DNA of 64,000 nucleotides, from the NCBI GenBank assembly GCA_020630715.1, contig JAHDIQ010000002.1:1-64000 (forward strand), read 5' to 3'. Position 1 is the first letter of the stretch, and each line of letters begins with the position of its first letter. Positions 16,638 to 26,896 of the stretch are shown piece after piece. The notes under the pieces are model-generated. The model did no database searches and was not told where the DNA came from. It saw only the letters and a list, made by a program, of their open reading frames with translations. The DNA comes from Nonlabens sp. Lineage in GTDB: Bacteria > Bacteroidota > Bacteroidia > Flavobacteriales > Flavobacteriaceae. A program made the translations under genes and the position numbers.

Positions 16638-17461
16638 TGAAGTTTAATAAAACTTATTTGTTAGCATTTGCACTAGTGCTATTTTCTTGTAAAACAAATG
16701 TATTTACAGGAAAGAAGACCCTAAATTTTATGTCTAACAGTCAGTTGTTTCCTATGGCTTTTAGTCAGTACAGCCAGTTCTTAAATGAAAACAATGTAGT
16801 AACTGATACTCCAGACGCAGAAATGATCAATCGCGTAGGTAGCAAAATAAGCGTCGCTGCAGAACGATGGTTGAACGCTCTAGGCGAGGAACAATATTTA
16901 AAAGACTATGCATGGGAATACAAGCTAGTTAATGATCCTGCAGTGAATGCGTGGTGTATGCCAGGTGGTAAAATTGTATTTTACACTGGGATTTTACCTA
17001 TTTGTGCTGGTGAACGTGGTGTCGCTGTAGTTATGGGACATGAAGTAGCACATGCACTAGCAGATCATGGTGCGCAACGTATGAGTGCTGGTCAATTACA
17101 AGCTCTAGGTGCGGTAGGTGTTGCCGTAGGAGGACAAGTAGCAGGTGCAGATCAACAAACACAGCAAATTCTTAACCAAGCCTATGGAATAGGATCTCAA
17201 GTAGGAGGAATGTTACCATTCTCTCGTGCTCATGAGACCGAAGCAGATAAAATAGGATTAATACTAGCAGCAATTGCTGGCTATAATCCAGATGAAGGAG
17301 CAGAATTATGGAAACGCATGGCGGCTAATAGTGGTGGACAAGCACCGCCAGAGTTTATGAGTACGCACCCATCTAGCGAAAGCAGAATAGAATTTCTTAA
17401 GAAACTAGCTCCTACCGCAAAAGCTGAAGCTAGAAAATATGGTGTGACATCGTTCAAATAA
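16637..17461 (+). CDS. M48-family metallopeptidase lipoprotein
   Basis: A 274-residue periplasmic peptidase. A signal peptide ends in a lipobox (LFSCKTN, cysteine at about 18). The zinc motif is HEVAHALADHG (HExxH, near 135), and the third ligand is in HETEADKIGL (near 200). This is the compact BepA/LoiP-like type without extra TPR repeats, linked in other bacteria to outer-membrane protein quality control. It overlaps ytxJ and ends at a strong terminator. The substrates are unknown. Confidence 0.9.
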   Translation: MKFNKTYLLAFALVLFSCKTNVFTGKKTLNFMSNSQLFPMAFSQYSQFLNENNVVTDTPDAEMINRVGSKISVAAERWLNALGEEQYLKDYAWEYKLVNDPAVNAWCMPGGKIVFYTGILPICAGERGVAVVMGHEVAHALADHGAQRMSAGQLQALGAVGVAVGGQVAGADQQTQQILNQAYGIGSQVGGMLPFSRAHETEADKIGLILAAIAGYNPDEGAELWKRMAANSGGQAPPEFMSTHPSSESRIEFLKKLAPTAKAEARKYGVTSFK

Positions 17462-17483
17462 ACCATTCATTTTACATACTTTT

Positions 17484-17513
17484 AAAGGGTTCAAAAAATT
17501 GAACCCTTTTTTT
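17484..17513 (+). terminator. intrinsic terminator abutting the next start codon
   Basis: AAAGGGTTC (17484-17492) pairs with GAACCCTTT (17501-17509), with seven Ts to 17513. The ATG of the MFS gene begins at the next base, 17514. Confidence 0.85.
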
Positions 17514-18830
17514 ATGCAACATACTTTACCTAGAGGTCACAAAAAACTGCGTTATGCATGGGCTTTTTATGACTGGGCAAATTCCGTTTACTCACTAGTA
17601 GTAACTAGTGCTATATTTCCTATATTTTACGCAGCGGTAAGTAAAGATGCATTTGCTGTAGGAAATGTTCCAGAATCCTTAAAAGGAATTAGTGGTGAGA
17701 ATATTATTTTTATCACCACTGCAATTGCTTTTTTAATCGTAAGTATTTTATCTCCTATGCTATCTGGTATTGCAGATTATTCTGGTAAGAAAAAACGGTT
17801 CATGCAGTTTTTCTGTTATCTAGGTGGTCTTTCATGTATAGGTTTAGCCTTTTTTACATTTGATGCCTTATACTTAAGTTTATTAAGTTACTTACTCGCT
17901 TTAGTAGGGTTTTGGGGAAGTCTTGTCTTTTACAACAGCTATTTACCAGACATTGCGTTACCAGATCAACAAGATGCCACTAGTGCATTTGGTTTTTCTC
18001 TAGGTTATATAGGTAGTGTGTTATTACTGATTTTATGTCTTGCAATGCTCAAATTTGGTTTATATCCTGAAGATAACGATCTATTAGGACTACGTTCAGA
18101 TCAGATGTCTTTTGTTCTAGTAGGAATTTGGTGGATGGGATTTGCTCAAGTTACCTATTACTATCTACCACAAGGAACTAAAAAAGATACCAGTCAGGTA
18201 AAAAATATCATCACAAACGGTTTTAAAGAACTGCGAAAAATCTGGCATCAACTATCAGAAAATATTCAATTAAAACGTTATTTAGGAGCCTTTTTTATTT
18301 ACAGTATGGCGGTGCAAACAGTGATGCTGGTAGCAACATATTTTGGTGAGAAAGAAGTGAAATGGGGCGATGACGGTGCGACTACAGGACTTATTATATC
18401 TATTTTACTCATACAGTTGGTCGCTATTTTAGGTGCTTACATTGCTAGTAAGCTTTCTACTAAATACGGTAATTTACCAGTACTTATGGTGATCAATACC
18501 TTATGGGTTCTCATCTGTGTAGGCGGTTATTTTGTGGAAACACCTAACCAATTTTACATTACTGCTGGTGCTGTAGGATTAGTCATGGGTTCTATTCAAT
18601 CCTTGTCGCGCAGTACGTATTCTAAAATGATTCCAGATGGTAGCCTCGATACAGCATCCTATTTTAGTTTTTATGATGTTGCAGAAAAGATAGGTATCGT
18701 TATCGGGATGAGCATTTTTGCCGTAGTGAATCAGTTGATGGATTCCATGCGTTTCAGCATATTATTTCTGCTGGTTTTCTTTGCGATAGGAGTAGTGTTG
18801 TTGTATCGCGTGCCTAGAATAAAGCATTAG
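17514..18830 (+). CDS. MFS transporter, UMF1 (Atg22-like) family
   Basis: A 438-residue membrane protein with about twelve predicted segments in two sets of six. The opening KKLRYAWAFYDWANSVYSLV is the family hallmark, and GYIGSVLLLILCLAMLK and GSIQSLSRSTYSKMIPDG near the end of the second half match UMF1 proteins. The substrate is unknown. The TTG at 17499 would place the start inside the preceding terminator, so I use the ATG at 17514 (MQHTLPRG). Because that ATG touches the terminator's T-run, any transcript must come from read-through or from a promoter inside the upstream gene. Confidence 0.85.
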   Translation: MQHTLPRGHKKLRYAWAFYDWANSVYSLVVTSAIFPIFYAAVSKDAFAVGNVPESLKGISGENIIFITTAIAFLIVSILSPMLSGIADYSGKKKRFMQFFCYLGGLSCIGLAFFTFDALYLSLLSYLLALVGFWGSLVFYNSYLPDIALPDQQDATSAFGFSLGYIGSVLLLILCLAMLKFGLYPEDNDLLGLRSDQMSFVLVGIWWMGFAQVTYYYLPQGTKKDTSQVKNIITNGFKELRKIWHQLSENIQLKRYLGAFFIYSMAVQTVMLVATYFGEKEVKWGDDGATTGLIISILLIQLVAILGAYIASKLSTKYGNLPVLMVINTLWVLICVGGYFVETPNQFYITAGAVGLVMGSIQSLSRSTYSKMIPDGSLDTASYFSFYDVAEKIGIVIGMSIFAVVNQLMDSMRFSILFLLVFFAIGVVLLYRVPRIKH

Positions 18831-18840
18831 AATTTCAGGA

Positions 18841-18864
18841 ATTACGCTTTCGCGAAAGCGTAAT
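18841..18864. repeat. palindrome, 24-bp perfect intergenic copy
   Basis: The 16-bp core (18845-18860) is extended by ATTA and TAAT to 24 bp of perfect dyad symmetry, between two convergent genes. The next bases are CCACAAC. Confidence 0.95.
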
Positions 18865-18884
18865 CCACAACTACACTTTAATGC

Positions 18885-21800
18885 TTAATATCTAATTAAG
18901 GAGAAATGTCCTTTTAAAATATTGCCATCTACAAGTTCAATAATATACCAGTAATCGCTAGATTGTAATGGCTGATTGTTAAACAATCCATCCCAAAGGT
19001 GTGGTGCAGTATTAGATTGATACAGTAACTTCCCAAAACGATCCATAATTGAAACGCTTTTCACTTCATTAGTAGGATCATCTATGCGCCATAGATCATT
19101 AAATCCATCTTGATTAGGAGTGAAGTACTGCGGAATGATAAGTCGTAAATTAACCGTAGTAAAGGTAAAATCATTACAATCTAAAGCGTCACCTAGACCA
19201 TTATATGGTGTAATACTAACATATATGACGGTGTTTTCTGGAAATCCTATGGTGTTGCTCCATACGGTATTGTTGCCGTTATCAAAATTTGCCAAAATAT
19301 CTGTTCCGCCTGGTGTAGTACCAATGGATAACATATATCCTGTCGCGCCTGGTGAAAAATACCAATTGATATTCGAATTTAATTCCACCTCTAATTCTCC
19401 ATCTGCAGGAGCGATGATCGTCGTACATGGCGGAATCGTAGGAATAATTTCTGTGGTAAAACTAGTTTCTGCACAAGCAGTTGCGTTTCCTACAGTATTG
19501 TAAGGCGTTATGGTCACATAATATGTCGTTCCTTCTAGAAAATCAGTTGGTGGATTATAAGTCGTGTTGTTTCCATTATCAAAATTGTTCAGCACATCAG
19601 TAAGTCCAGGAGCAGTTCCTATAGAAATAAAATAACCGGTTGCACTAGCTTCTGTATTCCAAGTAATATCTGTTGTTATCACAACATCAATAGCACCATC
19701 TGCAGGAGCAACAGTCGTCGTACATGGCGGAATCGTAGGAATAATTTCTGTGGTAAAACTAGTTTCTGCACAAGCAGTTGCGTTTCCTACAGTATTGTAA
19801 GGCGTTATGGTCACATAATATGTCGTTCCTTCTAGAAAATCAGTTGGTGGATTATAAGTCGTGTTGTTTCCATTATCAAAATTGTTCAGCACATCAGTAA
19901 GTCCAGGAGCAGTTCCTATAGAAATAAAATAACCGGTTGCACTAGCTTCTGTATTCCAAGTAATATCTGTTGTTATCACAACATCAATAGCACCATCTGC
20001 AGGAGCAACAGTCGTCGTACATGGCGGAATCGTAGGAATAATTTCTGTGGTAAAACTAGTTTCTACACAAGCAGTGGCGTTTCCTACCGCATTGTATGGC
20101 GTTATGGTCACATAATAAGTTGTTCCTTCTAGAAAATCTGCTGGCGGATTATAAGTCGTGCTGTTCCCATTATCAAAATTGTTCAATACATCTGTCAATC
20201 CTGGCGCAGTTCCTATGGAGATAAAATAACCTGTTTCGCCTGCTACGCTATTCCATGATATTTCAGAATTAATACGAACATCGATACTGCCATTTGTAGG
20301 AGCGATATTACTAATACATGGCGGTGCGTTTGTCAATATCTCTGTCGTAAACGTCGTTTCTGTACAGGTTGTATCCATACCTGCCTCGTTATATGGTGCT
20401 ACTGTTACATAAAAAGTTGTATTGGCTGGTAAATCAAAAGGAATATCAAAGGTTGTAATGTTACCAACTGTGGTTCTCTATATATTATCATTTCCAGTTG
20501 CAGTACCTATGGTAATCATATAACCTAAAGCGTTAGGCACTGCTGTCTATGTAATATTGGATCCTACTATAACATCAACAGCACCATTCACAGGAAATGT
20601 TAGATTAGTACAACTAGGTCTTGCAAGAGTAAAAAAGCTCTCGTTATTACAATTAGCTGCATTTCCAGAACCATTATATGGTATAATGGTGATATAAATT
20701 CGAGAATCGTATGATAAGGCATTGGAAAGGTGATAAGTAGTGGTATTCCCTAAAGTGACATCTACAATGTCATTTGCACCAGGTGTACTTCCTATTTGAA
20801 GAATATAACCTATAGCTTCAGCAACAGGATTCCAACTTATCGCGGTAGTTACATCAACATCTGTATCTCCGTCTAGAGGCGATATTAAAGTAGTACAAGG
20901 CGGAACAGGTGGAGCTGTACAAGTAACGTTAAAAGGCTCTTGTATTTCATACGCACCTAAATCTATGGTGGTTTCAAAGATTCTAGGATTACCTTGTAAA
21001 TCGTTAGTTAAGGATGTGTAGCTATTTAATCCTGCATTAATGGTAGGTGAGCAACGTTGCATTCTAAAATCGAAGGTTGTAGGACTTACAAAAGCAGGAG
21101 CATTTGCCCCATTAGTTCCATCTATATTACCAGTTCCTGTAGGATTTTCACCTATAACAAGGGAATGATCAATAGTTAGATTTCCGGTAGCACCCGTTAA
21201 TCCACTTTGAGTAACAACACCACTTCTAGACCATATGATTGAATTGCGTAATGTTGAAGGTAGTATATCGTCAAATTCAACTTCAGCATTTGTGGGGCCA
21301 GCTGTTACAAAAGTACTATTGGTGATATTTAAAGAAGTGTCATTACGAGATTCTATCAATGTATGAGTACCTGAAAATGCTGTCGAGATCAAAATAACAT
21401 TTTCCATATCTACAGATACTTCTCTAAAAGATATGAACTCAATTCCACCACTGTTACCTATAGAATAATCGTTTGTAAAAGAGACGTTATTAGTTCTATC
21501 TAATGTTAATTCAATATTGTCACCATAAAACTGATTATCGTTAAAGGTAATGGACTCAAATCGACCTATATTTAATTCTGTATACGTATTGTTATCAAAT
21601 CTATTACCTGTCAATACGACATCACCTAGGTTATTTGTATTATACATATTCACAAAAGGTTCATCCACGGTATGATTGATAAAGGTATTATTTGTTATTT
21701 CAAACCCTAATGGATTTACAGAGGTAATACCTAAAAACGCAGCATCTGTAGTATTGCCATCAAAAACACAATTGCTTACTATTCCATAAGCTCCATAACC

Positions 21801-22911
21801 TATCTCCATAATATTAGGTATGCTACCTAATGATGTGTTGTTTATAAATCTGCAATTGTCAAAACGTACCGTAGGTCCAGTTGCATCACCTCTAAACTGC
21901 CCAATCACGTCTGGTTGTGATCCTTGTGCAAAGCTGTTCTCAAACAAACAATTAGTAATATCCGTCTCTATGTTACTTAATCCCATAACTGGTTTAGGAA
22001 AAGGACCTAAAGCACTGTTATTAATAAACTGTGAGTCTGTTAGATTAAATTGTCCAGATATATTTCCCGTAATACATATATTTCCATCACCAGAGTTATT
22101 GTCAAAAACTGAATTTGTAATCGTAACGTTACTGTCTCTAAAGTTTATTAAAGCTCCAGAAGTGGATACATTATTCACAGCTAGTAGTTCAGAAATGATA
22201 GCGGTTGTAGTGTCTAACTCTATTGCGGTTGTAGAATTATTAAGATTTCTTAAGCTAAATCTACGCATGTTTAGATTAACTAAATCATCACCAAATGAGA
22301 TTAATCTATCTAGACAATTATCAAATGTAGTGTCGCTCATATTCATTACCTGAAGGGTCATAGCAAAACCTCTTAATACTATATCATTAATATTTAAAAA
22401 GTTGCAATTATTAATATTAACCTCATTTAAAGTACCTCTAAAAAAAAATAGCGTGACTAGAGAACTGCTGGAAATTTACCTGACTCAAATTAAGATCAGA
22501 AACAGTATATATAGCGTCAATACCGTTTAGTAGATTCACACCATTAATTGTAGTTTCTGAGTTAACTGTAATATCAAAAATTTCAGGCAATAGGTTAGCA
22601 GGATCTAAATCGCCTTGTATGCTTGTGATATTTACCGAAGGATTTTGCAAACCACCACCAGCAGGATAACCACCTCTAATAGTTAAAGGGACGTTGATAT
22701 CTAAGGTGTTTACAGGTTGATAAATTCCTTGTGCGATTAGAATCGTATCATCTGCATTTGCAATGGTTAAGGCACTTTGAATATCTTGAAAAGCGGTTGC
22801 CCAGCTTAATCCATCACCACCGGCAGGAGCCGTTTGATCCACATGAATATCTACGGAGTAAGAATAAGATCCAAGTAATAATAACGATAATACGAGTAAT
22901 TTTTTAATCAT
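18885..22911 (-). pseudogene. broken giant surface protein with T9SS C-terminal domain
   Basis: Three minus-strand pieces form one reading frame of about 1,340 codons. Piece 1 (22911-22438) has a signal peptide and starts a right-handed beta-helix (DIHVDQTAPAGGDGLSWATA). Piece 2 (22361-20547) continues many N-rich beta-helix repeats and begins Ig/Fn3-like repeats. Piece 3 (20378-18885) holds more such repeats and ends with FTPNQDGFNDLWRIDD and LYQSNTAPHLWDGL, the type B T9SS sorting domain. Piece 1 meets 2 by a frameshift at a nine-A run (22440-22448); adding one base joins them. Pieces 2 and 3 are in one frame but carry two TAG codons (20547-20549 and 20478-20480); the first replaces a Trp conserved in the other repeats. 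If intact it would be a gliding- or adhesion-type exported protein. Confidence 0.8.
19431..20024 (-). repeat. two identical 297-bp tandem repeats (99-residue Ig-like unit)
   Basis: Copies 19431-19727 and 19728-20024 look identical by eye, and a more diverged third follows to about 20320. Each encodes one Ig-like domain. Identity in an inactive gene implies a recent duplication or gene conversion. Confidence 0.9.
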
Positions 22912-23032
22912 GTTCTATGATAAATAAGTCAATCGATATCGCAGTTTGTACTACAATATGGAACTATTTTTTAAAGATACGTATGATTTATGATTTTGGA
23001 TGATGTGATCAGTAATTAGGATGATGTAATTA

Positions 23033-23048
23033 CGCTTTCGCGAAAGCA
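23033..23048. repeat. palindrome, imperfect intergenic copy
   Basis: CGCTTTCGCGAAAGCA, with the last base changed, followed by TAATCACCACAAC. It lies upstream of the S1 promoter. Confidence 0.9.
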
Positions 23049-23107
23049 TAATCACCACAACATAAAATAGCACATGAAAATCAGTACATTAAATCAACTT
23101 ATAGCTC

Positions 23108-23136
23108 TTGTTTTTAAGAAAAAAAATGTAATTTTG
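23108..23136 (+). promoter_or_regulatory. promoter of rpsA (TTG, 18 bp, TAATTTTG)
   Basis: TTG at 23108-23110 and TAATTTTG at 23129-23136. The resulting leader of about 110 nt holds two mutually exclusive short hairpins (CATCT/AGATG, and AAACAT/ATGTTT at 23186-23191 with 23213-23218) and could serve autoregulation, which is known for S1 in E. coli. Confidence 0.6.
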
Positions 23137-23253
23137 CAGGCCTTAAGCAAGAGAACAGAAACTGCTTGAGAATCAAAAACTTAAAAAACATCTCTTAGAA
23201 AGATGATCTATAATGTTTCTGCATCATTTTAAGATACAAAATTTAATCAGCAC

Positions 23254-25113
23254 ATGGCTGAAGAAACTAACAAAGCTGCAGCAGTTTCAACTGAAGAAAC
23301 ACAGGCGCACACAGCACCTACTGCAACTGAACAACAATTAAACCCAACTGAATTTTTAGATACATTTGATTGGGAGCGTTACAGCGAAGGAATCGAAAAA
23401 GTTGATGAAGATCAATTAAAAGCTTTTGAAAAGCTTGTAGAAGATAACTTTGTAGATACTATCGATAACGATGTGATCACTGGTACGGTAATTAAAATTA
23501 CAGATCGTGATGCCATTATTGATATTAACGCAAAGTCTGAAGGTGTTATCTCGTTAAACGAGTTCCGTTACAACCAGAACCTTAAAGAAGGTGATAAGGT
23601 AGAGGTTCTTGTAGATGTACGTGAGGACGCAACAGGACAATTAGTATTATCACACCGTAAAGCACGTCTTATTAAGGCATGGGAGCGCGTTAACAATGCT
23701 CATGATACTGGTGAAATCGTAAACGGTTTTGTAAAGTGTCGTACTAAAGGTGGGATGATTGTAGATGTTTTTGGTATTGAAGCATTCTTACCAGGATCTC
23801 AAATTGATGTAAAGCCTATCCGTGATTATGATGCGTATGTAGAAAAAACAATGGAATTTAAAGTTGTGAAGATTAATCACGAATTTAAAAACGTTGTAGT
23901 ATCTCACAAAGCACTTATTGAAGCAGATATTGAAGAGCAGAAAAAAGAAATCATTTCTCGCCTAGAGAAAGGACAAGTATTAGAAGGTGTTGTGAAAAAC
24001 ATTACTTCTTACGGTGTATTTGTAGACTTAGGTGGAGTAGATGGACTAGTACACATTACAGATCTTTCATGGTCACGTATCAACCATCCTAATGAAATCG
24101 TTGAGTTAGATCAAACTCTTAATGTTGTAATCTTAGACTTTGATGAAGATAAATCTCGTATCCAGTTAGGTCTTAAGCAATTAGAAGCTCATCCATGGGA
24201 TGCGTTATCTGATAAGATCAAAACAGGTGATAAAGTAAAAGGAAAAGTAGTTGTAATCGCAGATTACGGTGCATTTGTTGAAATAGAAGAAGGCGTTGAA
24301 GGATTAATCCACGTATCAGAAATGTCATGGTCTACGCACTTACGCAGTGCAGGAGACTTTGTAAAAGTAGGAGACGTAGTAGATGCGCAAGTACTTACTA
24401 TTGATAGAGAAGATCGTAAGATGTCTCTAGGTATGAAGCAATTACATCCAGATCCATGGACAGATATCACTACTAAATATCCAGTAGGTTCTCGTCACAA
24501 AGGAATCGTGAGAAACTTCACAAACTTCGGTGTATTTGTAGAGCTAGAAGAAGGAGTAGATGGATTAATTTATATCTCTGACCTTTCATGGACTAAGAAA
24601 GTGAAGCATCCATCGGAATTTACTAATGTAGGTGATACTCTAGAAGTAGTGGTATTAGAACTAGATGTAAATGGACGTAAATTATCATTAGGTCACAAAC
24701 AAACTATGGATAACCCATGGGATAAGTATGAGGCTGAATTTGGTATAGGAACGACTCACGATGTGACTATTACAGATATGGTAGATAAAGGAGCTGTTGT
24801 TAACTTTAATGATGACATCACTGCATTTATTCCATCGCGTCACCTTGAAAAAGAAGACGGATCTAAATTGAAGAAAGGTGAAACTGCTCAAATCCAGATC
24901 ATCGAGTTCAATAAAGAATTCAAAAGAGTAGTTGCTTCTCACATGGTTATCCATAAAGAAGAAGAAGCTAAGATCGTTAAGCAAGCAGCTGCAAAAGCTC
25001 AAGAAAGCGCAGATAAGCCTACACTAGGTGATGCAAACTCTAAGCTTCAAGCTCTTAAAGATCGTATGGAAGGTAAAGTTGCTCCAGTAGCAGTAAGCGC
25101 TGAAGAAGAGTAA
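23254..25113 (+). CDS. rpsA: 30S ribosomal protein S1
   Basis: A 619-residue protein of repeated S1 RNA-binding domains. After an acidic N-terminus of about 60 residues, six S1 units follow with the recurring GVFVDLGGVDGLVHITDLSW, GAFVEIEEGVEGLIHVSEMSW and GVFVELEEGVDGLIYISDLSW pattern, and spacers ending in LGLKQL or LGHKQ. It binds mRNA and helps load it on the ribosome, which is important in Bacteroidota because Shine-Dalgarno signals are rare. Monocistronic with a strong terminator. Length matches the family. Confidence 0.97.
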   Translation: MAEETNKAAAVSTEETQAHTAPTATEQQLNPTEFLDTFDWERYSEGIEKVDEDQLKAFEKLVEDNFVDTIDNDVITGTVIKITDRDAIIDINAKSEGVISLNEFRYNQNLKEGDKVEVLVDVREDATGQLVLSHRKARLIKAWERVNNAHDTGEIVNGFVKCRTKGGMIVDVFGIEAFLPGSQIDVKPIRDYDAYVEKTMEFKVVKINHEFKNVVVSHKALIEADIEEQKKEIISRLEKGQVLEGVVKNITSYGVFVDLGGVDGLVHITDLSWSRINHPNEIVELDQTLNVVILDFDEDKSRIQLGLKQLEAHPWDALSDKIKTGDKVKGKVVVIADYGAFVEIEEGVEGLIHVSEMSWSTHLRSAGDFVKVGDVVDAQVLTIDREDRKMSLGMKQLHPDPWTDITTKYPVGSRHKGIVRNFTNFGVFVELEEGVDGLIYISDLSWTKKVKHPSEFTNVGDTLEVVVLELDVNGRKLSLGHKQTMDNPWDKYEAEFGIGTTHDVTITDMVDKGAVVNFNDDITAFIPSRHLEKEDGSKLKKGETAQIQIIEFNKEFKRVVASHMVIHKEEEAKIVKQAAAKAQESADKPTLGDANSKLQALKDRMEGKVAPVAVSAEEE

Positions 25114-25139
25114 TCTTCAATCATACAATCATGTATATA

Positions 25140-25170
25140 AATCCTCAATCGAAAGATTGGGGATTTTTTA
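25140..25170 (+). terminator. intrinsic terminator of rpsA
   Basis: AATCCTCAATC pairs with GATTGGGGATT (one T-G pair) around a GAAA tetraloop, followed by TTTTTTATT. Confidence 0.9.
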
Positions 25171-25387
25171 TTGGTGTTAAATTGCTGTTTGGATTACTAT
25201 AATAACTTTACGCTACAATACACCTACAACATTTTAAAAACGAAGTGTTTTACTGAGTTGAAAATAAATTGATTATTGCTTTTTATGTTGTTTGTGTTTA
25301 TCAAATTACCACATACCACATACCACGTACCAAAAACCAAAAACCTACAAATTCCAATTACAAATAGTAAAATGATACAGCAATATG

Positions 25388-25395
25388 TATCTTTG
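25388..25395 (+). promoter_or_regulatory. -7 promoter element TATCTTTG of pyr operon
   Basis: Perfect TAnnTTTG match 18 bp before the pyrR ATG. The leader would be only about 10 nt, too short for the PyrR-binding attenuator known from Bacillus. A short ACCACAT repeat lies upstream near 25308-25330. Confidence 0.65.
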
Positions 25396-25412
25396 CCTAA
25401 CCGCATAAATCA

Positions 25413-25958
25413 ATGAGTCAGAAATTACTTCTTAACGCGCAAGAGCTAGAATTAACTTTAAATAGGCTAGCGTGCCAACTTATTGAAAACCACAATGATT
25501 TTTCTAACACTGCATTAATAGGGTTACAACCTAGAGGAAGCTTTTTGTTGCAGCGACTAGAACAAATGCTATCTTCAGAATATGGGATCAAGGATTTAAA
25601 AACAGGATTACTAGATATTACTTTTTATCGCGACGATTTTAGACGTAGTGATGGGCCATTAAAAGCTAACTCTACAGATATTAACTTTATCGTAGAAGAT
25701 ATGAAAGTAGTTATTGTGGATGATGTTCTTTATACAGGTAGAAGTATAAGAGCAGCGTTAACAGCCTTGCAGTCTTTTGGAAGACCGTTAAGTATTGAGT
25801 TGCTTACCTTAATAGATCGTAGATTTTCAAGGCATTTACCCATACAACCAGATTATAATGGTAGGCAAGTAGACGCCATAGGAAATCAAAAAGTAAAAGT
25901 CAACTGGAAAGATAATGCTGGTGAAGATGCCGTATACCTTTTAAAAAATGAGAACTAA
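25413..25958 (+). CDS. pyrR: bifunctional pyrimidine regulator / uracil phosphoribosyltransferase PyrR
   Basis: A 181-residue PRT-fold protein. VVIVDDVLYTGRSIRAAL is the PRPP-binding loop and LTGLLDITFYRDDFRR-like DITFYRDDF is a PyrR hallmark. In Bacillus PyrR binds pyr mRNA leaders; here the leader is too short for that, so either it acts as an enzyme or it uses another RNA site. Its stop shares a base with the pyrB ATG (TAATG), so the genes are co-translated. Confidence 0.9.
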   Translation: MSQKLLLNAQELELTLNRLACQLIENHNDFSNTALIGLQPRGSFLLQRLEQMLSSEYGIKDLKTGLLDITFYRDDFRRSDGPLKANSTDINFIVEDMKVVIVDDVLYTGRSIRAALTALQSFGRPLSIELLTLIDRRFSRHLPIQPDYNGRQVDAIGNQKVKVNWKDNAGEDAVYLLKNEN

Positions 25959-26896
25959 TGAGTGAATTGAGTGTAGATCATTTACTAGGAATTAAAAACC
26001 TCACAAAAGAGGATATTCAGCTCATTCACACTACCGCAGATCAGTTCAAAGAAGTGATCAATAGACCTATTAAGAAAGTACCGTCTTTAAGAGACATTAC
26101 TATAGCTAACTTATTCTTTGAAAATTCAACGCGCACAAAGCTATCTTTTGAACTTGCAGAAAAACGTTTAAGTGCAGATGTGATCAACTTCAGTGCGTCT
26201 CAAAGTTCTGTAAAGAAAGGAGAAACCTTAGTAGATACCGTAAATAATATTCTAGCCATGAAAGTGGATATTGTAGTGATGCGACATCCTAATCCTGGTG
26301 CTGGTGTGTTTTTATCAAAACATGTAGACGCTAGAATCGTAAATGCTGGTGATGGTGCTCATGAACATCCTACACAAGCTTTACTGGATTCTTATTCAAT
26401 GCGAGAAGAATTAGGTGATCTTAAAGGTAAGAAAGTGGTTATCGTAGGTGATATATTACACAGTCGTGTAGCGCTATCTAATATCTACTGCTTACAAAAA
26501 CTAGGAGCAGAGGTCATGGTTTGTGGACCTGGAACTTTAATACCTAAACATATCGAAGATCTAGGTGTAAAAGTAGAGCTCAACTTAAAGAAAGCATTAG
26601 AATGGTGCGATGTAGCAAATATGTTACGCGTACAGAACGAACGAATGGATATTTCCTATTTCCCTAGTGTACGTGAATATGTACAACAGTATGGTGTTAA
26701 CATGGAATTACTCGATAGTATTAAAAAGAAGATTGTGATCATGCATCCTGGTCCTATTAATCGTGGTGTAGAAATCACTAGTGAAGTAGCAGATTCTGAT
26801 CAAGCGATAATATTAAACCAAGTAGAAAACGGTGTTGCTGTGCGTATGGCAGTACTATATTTAATAGCTTCAAAAATTCAACGCAACAATGATTAG
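25958..26896 (+). CDS. pyrB: aspartate carbamoyltransferase catalytic subunit
   Basis: A 312-residue enzyme that makes N-carbamoyl-L-aspartate in pyrimidine synthesis. The carbamoyl-phosphate motif FENSTRTKLSFELA (near 53) and the C-terminal MHPGPINRGVEI (near 263) are diagnostic. Usual length, with no fused domain. It is the middle gene of pyrR-pyrB-small protein; the following ATG at 26889 overlaps its end by 8 bp. Confidence 0.95.
   Translation: MSELSVDHLLGIKNLTKEDIQLIHTTADQFKEVINRPIKKVPSLRDITIANLFFENSTRTKLSFELAEKRLSADVINFSASQSSVKKGETLVDTVNNILAMKVDIVVMRHPNPGAGVFLSKHVDARIVNAGDGAHEHPTQALLDSYSMREELGDLKGKKVVIVGDILHSRVALSNIYCLQKLGAEVMVCGPGTLIPKHIEDLGVKVELNLKKALEWCDVANMLRVQNERMDISYFPSVREYVQQYGVNMELLDSIKKKIVIMHPGPINRGVEITSEVADSDQAIILNQVENGVAVRMAVLYLIASKIQRNND

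Noticed and set aside
19431-20024. CRISPR array
   Set aside because: The repeats are 297 bp, contiguous and encode protein domains; no short repeat-spacer pattern occurs anywhere in the window.
18885-22911. TAG recoding or read-through rather than a pseudogene
   Set aside because: Other genes in the window, such as the TPR gene ending at 7010, stop normally at TAG, and a frameshift is also present in the same gene.
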